Part shown: piece by piece, positions 1 to 7,539 of the stretch | How positions within the stretch are numbered: position 1 is the first letter of the stretch | Layout: the number at the start of each line of letters is the position of its first letter | Assembly (NCBI GenBank): GCA_031547885.1 | Contig: JAVBRO010000009.1 | Coordinates: forward strand, 242,727-306,726 | DNA length: 64,000 bases | Direction of reading: 5' to 3' | Source: UBA940 sp031547885 | Lineage (GTDB): Bacteria > Bacteroidota > Bacteroidia > Bacteroidales > Rikenellaceae | Notes under the pieces: generated by a model | Told to the model about the DNA's origin: nothing | The model's input: only the letters and a program-made list of their open reading frames with translations | The model's database searches: none | Program-made: the position numbers and the translations under genes

Positions 1-1
1 G

Positions 2-742
2 TTCAAGGGCAAAAAGGTGGGCGACTCTATGATCGTCAATGTGAAAGAGATCTACAAAAATCCCTCGCAGTTGGCCTCGACTCTCGGTGTGAAGGCCGAA
101 GAGTTGGACGCGATCAATCCCGAATTCACCGCAACTGTAACCAAGATACGCAGGTTCGTAGAACCGGCCATGGATGCGGAGTTCTTCCAGGCGGCTTTCC
201 CCGCAGGCGACATTGCCGACGAAGCCGCGTTCAATAAATTCATAGACGCGCAGATCGAAGCCGACCTCGGCCGCGAGAGCGACTACCTCTTCTCGATCCA
301 GTTGAAGGACTACCTGCTCGGCAAGGCGGCGTTGCAGCTGCCCGAAGAGTTCCTCAAAAAGTGGCTTTACGCCGTCAACGAGGGCAAGTTCACAATGGAC
401 GAGATCGAAAAGGATTTCCCGGCGTTCCTGCGTATGATGGCGTGGAACCTTGTGCAGAAGCATTTCACAGAGGCCCTTGAACTTTCAGTCACCCAGGAGG
501 ATATGCTTGCCGAAGCCAAGACGATCGCCCAGATGCAGTTCGCGCAGTACGGCATGAGCCAGGTGCCCGACGACACCCTGACGGGTTACGCCAAAAGCAT
601 CCTCGGGAACAAGGAGGAGGCGCAGAGGATCTACGACCGTATCCGCGAGAACAAGGTGATCGAAGCCGTGAAGCCGTTGGTGAAAGTCACCGAAAAGAGT
701 GTTTCGGTCGAAGAATTTCAGAAACTGGCTGCCGAAGCGTAG
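2..742 (+). CDS. tig: Trigger factor, C-terminal part (5' truncated by window edge)
   Basis: Ribosome-associated folding chaperone. The frame is open from the first complete codon at position 2 (FKGKKVGDSM), so the ribosome-binding domain and most of the PPIase domain lie upstream of the window; the GTG at 17 is not a real start. About 246 residues are visible, mainly the helical substrate-cradling C-terminal domain, ending LAAEA. The protein is followed by clpP and clpX on the same strand, the classic tig-clpP-clpX proteostasis cluster. A terminator directly after the stop and a promoter-like box before clpP suggest separate transcription. Identification rests on the overall sequence and this context. 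Confidence 0.9.
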   Translation, partial: FKGKKVGDSMIVNVKEIYKNPSQLASTLGVKAEELDAINPEFTATVTKIRRFVEPAMDAEFFQAAFPAGDIADEAAFNKFIDAQIEADLGRESDYLFSIQLKDYLLGKAALQLPEEFLKKWLYAVNEGKFTMDEIEKDFPAFLRMMAWNLVQKHFTEALELSVTQEDMLAEAKTIAQMQFAQYGMSQVPDDTLTGYAKSILGNKEEAQRIYDRIRENKVIEAVKPLVKVTEKSVSVEEFQKLAAEA

Positions 743-760
743 GTAGGCGCAAAATATTGT

Positions 761-797
761 GGGACGGGACGGTTTTCGCCGCCCCGTTTCCTTTTTT
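761..797 (+). terminator. Rho-independent terminator after tig
   Basis: A GC-rich interrupted stem (GGGACGGGACGG ... CCGCCCCGT) with the loop TTTTCG is followed by TTTCCTTTTTT. It lies 19 nt after the tig stop. Confidence 0.75.
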
Positions 798-811
798 ATG
801 CTAAATCTGAT

Positions 812-819
812 TATCTTTG
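812..819 (+). promoter_or_regulatory. Bacteroidetes -7 box (TATCTTTG) for clpP
   Basis: TATCTTTG matches the Bacteroidetes -7 consensus TAnnTTTG. No clear TTTG lies 19-21 bp upstream. It would give a clpP leader of about 80 nt. Confidence 0.4.
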
Positions 820-852
820 TAAGTTACCACGCATGTGGCAATAAACTTGCTG

Positions 853-890
853 GTTTTATTGTTTGTATATAACTGAAAAACAATAAAAAC
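853..890 (+). promoter_or_regulatory. AT-rich hairpin in the clpP leader
   Basis: GTTTTATTGTTT (853-864) pairs with AAACAATAAAAAC (878-890), enclosing about 13 nt, and ends just before the clpP ribosome-binding site (AAAGGG near 895). A translational role is inference only. Confidence 0.35.
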
Positions 891-906
891 AAAGAAAGGG
901 AATCCT

Positions 907-1578
907 ATGAAAAAGACTGAATTTGAAAAATACGCGACCGGACACCTGGGCATCAGCAGCCTCAAACTCCATGACTTCCGCTCGCAGATGGAGGGCTACG
1001 TTTCGCCCACAATCATCGAGGAGCGCCAGATGAACGTGGCCGCGATGGACGTATTTTCGCGACTGATGATGGACCGCATCATCTTCCTGGGCGCACCCAT
1101 CTACGATGACGTCGCCAACATCATCCAGGCGCAGCTGCTCTTCCTCGAATCGGCCGACGCCGACAAGGATATACAGATATATATCAACTCGCCGGGCGGA
1201 TCGGTCTCGGCCGGACTCGGCATCTACGACACCATGCAGTTGGTGGCCCCCGACGTCGCGACGATCTGCACGGGACTCGCCGCAAGCATGGGCGCGATCC
1301 TGCTGACCGCCGGCGAAAAAGGCAAACGCTCGGCACTCCCGCACTCCCGCATCATGATCCACCAGCCCCTCGGCGGCGCCCAGGGACAGGCTTCCGACAT
1401 CGAGATCACGGCACGCGAGATCCTGCGCACACGCAAGGAACTCTACGAAATACTGGCCCTGCACTCCGGACAGAAGGTCTCGAAGATCGAAAAAGATTCC
1501 GACCGCGACTACTGGATGAGCTCCGCCGAAGCAAAAGCCTACGGCCTTATCGACGAAGTGCTCGCCAAACGTAAATAA
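907..1578 (+). CDS. clpP: ATP-dependent Clp protease proteolytic subunit
   Basis: Cytosolic serine protease that forms the 14-mer degradation chamber and works with ClpX, encoded next. It has 223 residues, with a slightly longer N-terminus than E. coli ClpP. The catalytic triad is visible: Ser127 in GLAASMGA, His152 in IMIHQPLGG and Asp201 in DSDRDYWM, with spacings of 25 and 49 residues exactly as in E. coli. The substrate-cleft strand motif INSPGGSV lies at 93-100. The ATG at 907 follows a purine-rich AAAGGG. The intergenic space to clpX holds a dispersed repeat, so the two genes may be separately expressed. Confidence 0.97.
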   Translation: MKKTEFEKYATGHLGISSLKLHDFRSQMEGYVSPTIIEERQMNVAAMDVFSRLMMDRIIFLGAPIYDDVANIIQAQLLFLESADADKDIQIYINSPGGSVSAGLGIYDTMQLVAPDVATICTGLAASMGAILLTAGEKGKRSALPHSRIMIHQPLGGAQGQASDIEITAREILRTRKELYEILALHSGQKVSKIEKDSDRDYWMSSAEAKAYGLIDEVLAKRK

Positions 1579-1584
1579 AAAACA

Positions 1585-1699
1585 GAGTTATGAGTCATGA
1601 GTTATGAGTCATGAGTCGAAGGTGCGGCTCCGCCGCGATTTATATAAAATGTGCGCAGCACACCTTCATTCGTAATTCGTAATTCGTAATTCGTAATTT
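1585..1699 (+). repeat. Heptamer array / GC hairpin / heptamer array element, copy A
   Basis: Left part: ATGAGTC/ATGAGTT-type heptamers. Middle: GGTGCGGCTCCGCCGCG and a TGTGC-GCA-GCACA hairpin. Right part: four or more AATTCGT heptamers ending 12 nt before the clpX start. It closely matches copy B before parB (57403-57520). There the small hairpin reads TATGC-GCA-GCATA, a compensated change. Confidence 0.8.
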
Positions 1700-1711
1700 A
1701 TCACTCAAAAG

Positions 1712-2986
1712 ATGGCAAAGAAACCAGGTAGAAATGAAGGTTCGGGCGAAGTTTGTTCGTTCTGCGGATCGCCGAGGGAAGAGGTCGACATGCTCTTTTC
1801 GGGGAGCGGCAACGCCCACATCTGCAACCAGTGCATAGAGTACGGCTACGGGATCCTCAACGAGGAAGCGGCCGCGCAGAAGAAATACAAGGCCGCCGAT
1901 TTCACGCCGCTGTCGGAGCTTCCGAAGCCTGCGCAGATCAAGGCGATGCTCGATGAGTACGTCATCGGGCAGGATGAGGCCAAGCGCTATATCTCCGTGG
2001 CGGTCTACAACCACTACAAGCGCCTGCACCACAAGGCCGATGCCGACCAGGTCGAGATCGATAAGTCGAATATCGTGATGGTTGGTCCGACCGGCACGGG
2101 CAAGACTTTGTTGGCCAGGACTATCGCGCGTCTGCTGAAAGTGCCTTTTTCGATAGTCGACGCGACGGTGCTGACCGAGGCCGGATACGTTGGCGAGGAT
2201 GTCGAGAGCATCCTGTCGCGCCTGCTGCAGGCCGCAGATTACGATATCGAGGCGGCGCAAAGGGGCATCGTTTTCATCGACGAGATCGACAAGATAGCAC
2301 GTAAGAGCGACAACCCGTCGATCACGCGCGACGTTTCGGGCGAGGGGGTGCAGCAGGCCCTGCTGAAGATACTCGAGGGGACGGTCGTGAACGTTCCACC
2401 GCAGGGTGGCCGCAAGCATCCCGACCAGAAGTTCACGCAGGTCGACACGACGAATATCCTGTTCATCTGCGGCGGCGCGTTCGACGGCATCGAGAAGGTG
2501 ATAGCACGCCGCCTGAACACCCGCGCCATAGGCTACGGCAAGGGCAACGGCGGCAGGATCGACAAGGACAACCTGCTGCAGTACGTGATGCCGCAGGATA
2601 TCAAGAGCTTCGGTCTGATACCGGAACTCGTCGGGCGCCTGCCGGTGCTTACGTATATGCGTCCGCTGGACAAGGCGGCGCTCCGCTCGATACTCACCGA
2701 GCCAAAGAACGCCATCGTGAAGCAGTACGAAAGCCTCTTTTCGATGGACGGCGTGAAGCTGTCGTTCGACGACGACGTGCTGGACTACATCGTCGAAAAG
2801 GCGGTGGAGTACAAGCTCGGTGCACGCGGACTGCGTTCGATTTGCGAGACCATCATGATGGAGGCGATGTTCGAACTGCCGGGCGACACGACGCGCAAAA
2901 AGTTCCGCGTGACGCTGCCTTTCGCACAGAAACAGCTCGAGAACAGCGACTTCGCGCTTATCCGCAACGCTCTGAAAGCCAGTTGA
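1712..2986 (+). CDS. clpX: ATP-dependent Clp protease ATPase subunit ClpX
   Basis: AAA+ unfoldase that recognises substrates and feeds them to ClpP. It has 424 residues. The N-terminal zinc-binding domain has Cys15, Cys18, Cys38 and Cys41. Walker A is GPTGTGKT (125-132), the pore loop GYVG is at 158-161 and Walker B IVFIDEID at 186-193. The ClpP-contacting region and C-terminal small domain follow (VEYKLGARGLRSICE). The ATG at 1712 lies 12 nt after a heptamer repeat array with no obvious Shine-Dalgarno, as is common in Bacteroidetes. Confidence 0.97.
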   Translation: MAKKPGRNEGSGEVCSFCGSPREEVDMLFSGSGNAHICNQCIEYGYGILNEEAAAQKKYKAADFTPLSELPKPAQIKAMLDEYVIGQDEAKRYISVAVYNHYKRLHHKADADQVEIDKSNIVMVGPTGTGKTLLARTIARLLKVPFSIVDATVLTEAGYVGEDVESILSRLLQAADYDIEAAQRGIVFIDEIDKIARKSDNPSITRDVSGEGVQQALLKILEGTVVNVPPQGGRKHPDQKFTQVDTTNILFICGGAFDGIEKVIARRLNTRAIGYGKGNGGRIDKDNLLQYVMPQDIKSFGLIPELVGRLPVLTYMRPLDKAALRSILTEPKNAIVKQYESLFSMDGVKLSFDDDVLDYIVEKAVEYKLGARGLRSICETIMMEAMFELPGDTTRKKFRVTLPFAQKQLENSDFALIRNALKAS

Positions 2987-2997
2987 TAGTGACTCGC

Positions 2998-3330
2998 ATG
3001 GATGTGAATAAGAATAAAAAACTCAGCCTGAAAGAAACTGATATAAAGGAATTGGTTTCCAATTTGGGTTATTGTATGGCGACAGATAAAATCACTGTTG
3101 AAGGCTTAGACATCGGATATATGTACAAAGAGGCGCCGGAAGATGTGAATGACAGCGGATGGCGTTTTTTTTCAGGTATAGAAACACAGGAATATATTGA
3201 TAATCCTGACAATATAGGAATTTACGATGTAAACACGATTGCTAATTATGATTGTGCTATTATCCCATATTTGAACAAACAAACAGGTGCGGAATTAAAT
3301 AGAATAGAAGGCACTGATGATTTTGAATAA
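2998..3330 (+). CDS. Imm33/DUF2185-type small protein
   Basis: A 110-residue protein containing the pattern CMATDKITVEG, GYMYKE, DSGWRFFSG and DNPDNIGIYDVNTIANYD. I recognise this as DUF2185, a family classed among polymorphic-toxin immunity proteins (Imm33). The frame can be extended upstream into clpX, but ATG 2998 is the first start clear of clpX. It is visibly AT-richer than clpX and transketolase, which suggests acquisition. No toxin gene lies beside it, so the immunity role is family knowledge and not shown here. Confidence 0.7.
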   Translation: MDVNKNKKLSLKETDIKELVSNLGYCMATDKITVEGLDIGYMYKEAPEDVNDSGWRFFSGIETQEYIDNPDNIGIYDVNTIANYDCAIIPYLNKQTGAELNRIEGTDDFE

Positions 3331-3365
3331 TATGCCCGTTTGCAATGACGTTTGCGTTATTCTTC

Positions 3366-3392
3366 TTCGTAATTTTTAATTTGTAATTATTC
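3366..3392 (+). repeat. Degenerate heptamer array before transketolase
   Basis: TTCGTAATTTTTAATTTGTAATT is a decayed version of the AATTCGT arrays seen elsewhere in the window, again upstream of a start codon (33 nt). Confidence 0.45.
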
Positions 3393-3424
3393 ATATTAAC
3401 CAGCATCCCCGCTTTAAGTCTATT

Positions 3425-5446
3425 ATGGAAAACAAAACTTTGAAAGCCGCAGACAACATCCGCATCCTGGCGCTCTCGATGGTCGAAAAGGCCAAATCGG
3501 GACACCCCGGAGGCGCGATGGGCGGAGCCGATTTCATCAACGTCCTCTACACCGGGTTCCTGCGCTACAATCCCGACGACACGGCGTGGCCGTTCCGCGA
3601 CCGTTTCTTCCTCGATCCCGGACACATGTCACCGATGCTCTACGCGACGTTGGCGCTGGCCGGGTATTATTCGATGGAGGACCTCGCGGATTTCCGCCAG
3701 TGGGGCAGCCATACCCCCGGACACCCGGAACGCGACCCGGTGCACATGGTCGAGAACACTTCCGGACCGCTCGGACAGGGTCACGCGATGGCTTTGGGTG
3801 CGGCTATGGCCGAACGCTTTATGGCCGCCCGATTCGGCGAATGGATGGCGCACAAGACCTATGCCTACATCTCGGACGGAGGTATCCAGGAGGAGGTTTC
3901 TCAGGGGGTGGGCCGTATCGCGGGACATCTGGGCCTTTCGAATTTCATAATGTACTACGATGCCAACAACGTCCAGCTCTCGACGACGGTCGATTTCGTC
4001 GACACCGAGGACGTGGCGATGAAATACCGCGCATGGAACTGGAACGTCCTGACGGTCGACGGATGCGATGCCGCACAGATCCGCGGGGCGCTCGCGAAAG
4101 CCAATGCCGAAACCGAAAAACCAACCCTCATCATCGGCAAGACCGTTATGGGCAAGGGCGCCGTCGGCAAGGAGGGCGAAAGTTTCGAACATAAGGTTTC
4201 GACACACGGCCAGCCTCTTTCGGCCGCCGGAGCAAGTGTCGAAGGCACGATAAAGAATCTCGGCGGCGATCCGGCGAAACCGTTCACGGTGTTCCCGGAA
4301 GCTAAAGAGCTATACGATGCGCGCCGCGAGGAGTTGCGCAGACAATACGCGGAACGGAAAGCCGCCGAAGACCTATGGCGTCTGGCGAACCCCGCGCTTT
4401 CGGCCAAGCTCGACATGTTCCTCTCGGGCGCACTTCCCGAAATAGATTATGACGCGATCGATCCGGGTGCCAATTCGGCCACGCGCAACGCCTCGGCGAC
4501 CGTGCTGGGCGTCTTCGGCGACAAGATCGAAAATATGATAGTGGCCTCGGCCGACCTGTCGAACAGCGACAAGACCGACGGCTTCCTCAAGAAAACCAAA
4601 GCGTTCACCAAGGGCGATTTCAACGGAAAATTTTTCCAGGCGGGTGTGAGCGAATTCACCATGGCCTGCGTGATGAACGGCATGGCGCTGCACGGCGGGG
4701 TAATCCCGGTGTGCGGAACATTCTTCGTCTTTTCCGATTATATGAAGCCTGCCGTGCGCATAGCAGCCCTGCAGCGTCTGCACGTGGTGTATGTCTGGAC
4801 GCATGACTCGTTCCGAGTGGGCGAGGATGGACCCACCCACCAGCCCATCGAACAGGAGGCTCAGATACGCCTGATGGAGCAGCTGCGCAATCACAGCGGC
4901 GAACGCTCGGCGGTTGTGCTGCGTCCGGCCGACGGAGCGGAGACCGTCGAGGCATGGAAATACGCTGTCGAGGCCAGCCGTCCCGTTGCTCTGATACTTT
5001 CGCGCCAGAATATCAAGGACCTTCCGTCGGATGGATCGCGCCGCGAGGATGCGAAAAAACTTGGCAGAGGCGCTTATATTGTCGCTGATTGCCAGGGCAC
5101 TCCCGACGTCGTGATGATCGCCAACGGCTCGGAGGTCGCCACTTTGGTCGAAGGCGCTGAAAAACTGCGTAACGACGGTGTGAAACTGCGCATAGTTTCG
5201 GCTCCGTCCGAAGGATTGTTCCTCGACCAGACCGAAGAGTACCGCAAAAGCGTCATCCCGTGCGGCGTTCCCCGTTACGGCATGACCTCGGGCCTGCCCG
5301 TGACTCTCCGCGGACTTGTGGGCGACGGGTTCATCCACGGACTCGACCATTTCGGCTATTCGGCCCCTTACACCGTGCTGGACGAAAAATTCGGCTTCTC
5401 GGGCGACAATGTCTGCAAACAGGTAAAGGATCTGTTGAAAAAATAG
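3425..5446 (+). CDS. tkt: Transketolase
   Basis: TPP-dependent enzyme of the non-oxidative pentose phosphate pathway that transfers two-carbon ketol units. Its 673 residues are the full family length. The N-terminal thiamine-binding domain contains SGHPGGAMGGADF, PGHMSPMLYA and TSGPLGQGHAMALGAAM. The central pyrimidine-binding domain contains TMACVMNGMALHGG and THDSFRVGEDGPTHQP, and the C-terminal domain follows. The metal/TPP loop reads ISDGGIQEEVSQG where E. coli has GDGCLMEG. A single-gene unit, closed by a strong terminator at 5465-5497. Confidence 0.95.
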   Translation: MENKTLKAADNIRILALSMVEKAKSGHPGGAMGGADFINVLYTGFLRYNPDDTAWPFRDRFFLDPGHMSPMLYATLALAGYYSMEDLADFRQWGSHTPGHPERDPVHMVENTSGPLGQGHAMALGAAMAERFMAARFGEWMAHKTYAYISDGGIQEEVSQGVGRIAGHLGLSNFIMYYDANNVQLSTTVDFVDTEDVAMKYRAWNWNVLTVDGCDAAQIRGALAKANAETEKPTLIIGKTVMGKGAVGKEGESFEHKVSTHGQPLSAAGASVEGTIKNLGGDPAKPFTVFPEAKELYDARREELRRQYAERKAAEDLWRLANPALSAKLDMFLSGALPEIDYDAIDPGANSATRNASATVLGVFGDKIENMIVASADLSNSDKTDGFLKKTKAFTKGDFNGKFFQAGVSEFTMACVMNGMALHGGVIPVCGTFFVFSDYMKPAVRIAALQRLHVVYVWTHDSFRVGEDGPTHQPIEQEAQIRLMEQLRNHSGERSAVVLRPADGAETVEAWKYAVEASRPVALILSRQNIKDLPSDGSRREDAKKLGRGAYIVADCQGTPDVVMIANGSEVATLVEGAEKLRNDGVKLRIVSAPSEGLFLDQTEEYRKSVIPCGVPRYGMTSGLPVTLRGLVGDGFIHGLDHFGYSAPYTVLDEKFGFSGDNVCKQVKDLLKK

Positions 5447-5464
5447 ATTTTCATAAGCACGCGC

Positions 5465-5497
5465 AAAAACTCCCGCCCGAAAGCGGGAGTTTTTTTA
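5465..5497 (+). terminator. Rho-independent terminator after transketolase
   Basis: The stem ACTCCCGC/GCGGGAGT with loop CCGAAA is followed by T7 and flanked by A-rich sequence on the other side, so it may work in both directions. Confidence 0.9.
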
Positions 5498-5517
5498 TTG
5501 CTGTAACAAAAAATCAT

Positions 5518-5525
5518 TATCTTTG
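5518..5525 (+). promoter_or_regulatory. Bacteroidetes -7 box (TATCTTTG)
   Basis: It matches TAnnTTTG, 35 nt before the start at 5561, with ATTG at 5497-5500 as a weak upstream element. Confidence 0.45.
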
Positions 5526-5560
5526 GCAACCTTCCCTGAGAAACTAATTCGAACAACTTT

Positions 5561-6679
5561 ATGGAACAACAATCCAAACGTGTACTTTCGCTGGACGTTT
5601 TCCGCGGTATGACCGTGGCGTTCATGATAACCGTCAACAACCAGTGGGGCACGGCTTTCGCACCGCTGAGGCACGCCGCGTGGGACGGGTGTACCCCCAC
5701 CGATCTGGTTTTTCCCTTCTTTCTTTTCATCGTCGGGGTCTCGATGTGGTTCTCCTACCGCAAGCAGAACCACGAACTGAATAAGGCCACAGTATGGAGG
5801 CTTTTCAAACGCGGGGCGCTGATCTTCCTGGTCGGCTTTCTGCTGCATTGGTTCCCATTTTGGGATTTCGGCGCGGAGACGTGGAAAAACCCGGCTAACC
5901 TTCGCATCATGGGAGTCCTGCAGCGTATCGGCGTCGCATTCTTCATCGGAGGGGTGCTTGCCCTGTGGCTGAAGACCTACAAAAAGATATTCATCGCCTC
6001 GGCCGTGATCCTCGTGGGTTACTGGCTGCTGGTGAACCTGCTCGGCGACGCCACGCGGGAAGGTTTCATAGGTAATAAGGTCGATGCGTTCCTGCTCGGC
6101 GTCAAACATCTCCACAATCCCGGCGCATCGTTCGATCCGGAAGGGATTTTCAGCACGATTCCCGCGCTTGCGACCGTCCTATTGGGATACGCGACGGGAA
6201 AATTCGTCGGGGAGAACCGCGCCGACAAGTGGAAAACACTGGGCGGACTCGGCGCCGCGGGTGGTCTGTTGATAATCATTGCGCTGATGTTCAATAAGGT
6301 GTGCCCCATCAATAAACCGATATGGTCGAGCACTTATGTACTTTACACCGCCGGGCTCGCGATGCAGGTGTGGATGCTGCTCCTGTGGTTCTATGACTAC
6401 AAAGGTAAGACTGCCGGAAAGACGCTCTGGTCTACCTTCGGCACCAACGCCCTGTTCGCCTATGTGCTGGCGTGGGTGTTCGCCCGGATCACTGCAATGC
6501 CTTTTATGCTGCTCACGTGGGATGGCGACAAGATCAACGTCATGAGATGGATGGCGCGCTGGTTCGGAAGCTGGACAACCCCCGAGATCGGCACTCTGCT
6601 GGCTTCGCTGGTGCTGGTCGGATTCGTCTTCGCCGTCGTCTACCCGCTATACAGGAAGAAAATATTTATCAGGCTTTGA
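5561..6679 (+). CDS. NagX-like / HGSNAT-like membrane acyltransferase (DUF5009)
   Basis: A polytopic inner-membrane protein of 372 residues with about ten hydrophobic segments. The N-terminal signature RVLSLDVFRGMTVAFMI followed by DLVFPFFLFIVGVSMW is typical of the family related to heparan-alpha-glucosaminide N-acetyltransferase and bacterial NagX. These proteins are thought to acetylate amino sugars across membranes. The conserved region around LRIMGVLQRIG carries the usual motif. It is monocistronic between two terminators. Substrate unknown; a glucosamine-type sugar is family-level inference. Confidence 0.8.
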   Translation: MEQQSKRVLSLDVFRGMTVAFMITVNNQWGTAFAPLRHAAWDGCTPTDLVFPFFLFIVGVSMWFSYRKQNHELNKATVWRLFKRGALIFLVGFLLHWFPFWDFGAETWKNPANLRIMGVLQRIGVAFFIGGVLALWLKTYKKIFIASAVILVGYWLLVNLLGDATREGFIGNKVDAFLLGVKHLHNPGASFDPEGIFSTIPALATVLLGYATGKFVGENRADKWKTLGGLGAAGGLLIIIALMFNKVCPINKPIWSSTYVLYTAGLAMQVWMLLLWFYDYKGKTAGKTLWSTFGTNALFAYVLAWVFARITAMPFMLLTWDGDKINVMRWMARWFGSWTTPEIGTLLASLVLVGFVFAVVYPLYRKKIFIRL

Positions 6680-6709
6680 CCGGGGGGCGAAAGGCCGCCC
6701 GTATATACG

Positions 6710-6743
6710 AAAAAACTCCCGCCTTGCAGAGGCGGGAGTTTTC
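6710..6743. terminator. Bidirectional terminator between convergent genes
   Basis: The stem AACTCCCGCC/GGCGGGAGTT is flanked by an A-run on the left and TTTTCATTTT on the right. It serves both the acyltransferase (+) and the DUF2807 lipoprotein (-). Confidence 0.88.
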
Positions 6744-6764
6744 ATTTTAAAATGCGCGAGGGAG

Positions 6765-7478
6765 TTATTTCTGTTCTATGACCGAGCCTCCGGATGCATT
6801 CGCATTTTTCTCTTTCGGATCGCCTTTGTAGTAGAACCTGCTGCCTCCCGAAGCGTTCACGTCGAAGGATGTGCCGACCGTCATTTTTGCGTTGGAGCCG
6901 CCCGAAAGATCGGCTTCGACGTCATCGGCCGAGAATCCGTAGTCGCCTCCCCAGTTGAATTCGCTTCCGCCCGAGCAGTCCAGATCGAACCCGGCTGCGC
7001 TTCCGGATGTCCTCATACCGGATCCTCCCGAAAGCACCGCTTCGAGGTTTCCGGCCGTTATGTCGCCTTTCCATTGCGATCCGCCCGAGAGCACGATCTT
7101 CAGGTCATCGCGGTCGATGCCTTCGGGAAATGTGAGCGAAGAGCCGCCCGAGCCCGAAACACCGGTCAGGGTGACAGCCCGTACCTCTGCTTTCAGGGTG
7201 GCGTTCCCCTTGATGGATGTGTTCCTACGGACTTTGACGATCAGCGTTTCGCCGCTCGTGTACGTTTCGATGTAGGGGATGATATTGTCGTCCGCGGTTA
7301 TCGTAAGACCCGGCTCGTCCGCCATTGTCACAGTGGCTTTTATGCCGCTGTGTATTTCCAAAGCCGAGAATTCGCCCGTCGGGCGATCCATGGAGATGAC
7401 ATTGCCGCTGGGCTTGATGCGGTCGTTGCACGAAGCGAACGCGGCAACCGAACAAAACAGGATCAGGATCTTTTTCAT
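6765..7478 (-). CDS. DUF2807 (GIN-domain) lipoprotein
   Basis: A secreted lipoprotein of 238 residues. The lipoprotein signal is MKKILILFCSVAAFASC (lipobox AFASC). The rest is a repetitive beta structure with recurrent LSGGS / SGGS motifs (VSGSGGSSL, LSGGSQWKG, LSGGSGMRTSG, CSGGSEFNWGG, LSGGSNAKM, ASGGSRFYY, ASGGSVIEQ). This is the DUF2807 putative auto-transporter adhesin head (GIN) domain. I chose the start at 7478 because the upstream in-frame residues are not signal-like. A -7 box lies at 7512-7519. The function is unknown; surface exposure is inferred. Confidence 0.88.
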   Translation of the reverse strand: MKKILILFCSVAAFASCNDRIKPSGNVISMDRPTGEFSALEIHSGIKATVTMADEPGLTITADDNIIPYIETYTSGETLIVKVRRNTSIKGNATLKAEVRAVTLTGVSGSGGSSLTFPEGIDRDDLKIVLSGGSQWKGDITAGNLEAVLSGGSGMRTSGSAAGFDLDCSGGSEFNWGGDYGFSADDVEADLSGGSNAKMTVGTSFDVNASGGSRFYYKGDPKEKNANASGGSVIEQK

Positions 7479-7511
7479 AAGATTAATTGTCAGACGATAT
7501 TGGATTTGGCG

Positions 7512-7519
7512 CAAATATA
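7512..7519 (-). promoter_or_regulatory. -7 box (TATATTTG on minus strand) for the DUF2807 gene
   Basis: CAAATATA on the plus strand reads TATATTTG on the minus strand, 33 nt before the ATG. No convincing -33 TTTG is present. Confidence 0.45.
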
Positions 7520-7539
7520 TATCCTAAAAACAGGATTTA

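Noticed and set aside
1640..1700. Short peptides of the type ITNYELRITNYEL from minus-strand frames near several arrays
   Set aside because: These are translations of the AATTCGT heptamer arrays and not real genes; the same peptide appears at 32469, 48067 and 57471.
2842..2997. Upstream extension of the DUF2185 frame into clpX
   Set aside because: The extra residues are a shadow of the clpX C-terminus in another frame; conserved family sequence begins after 2998.
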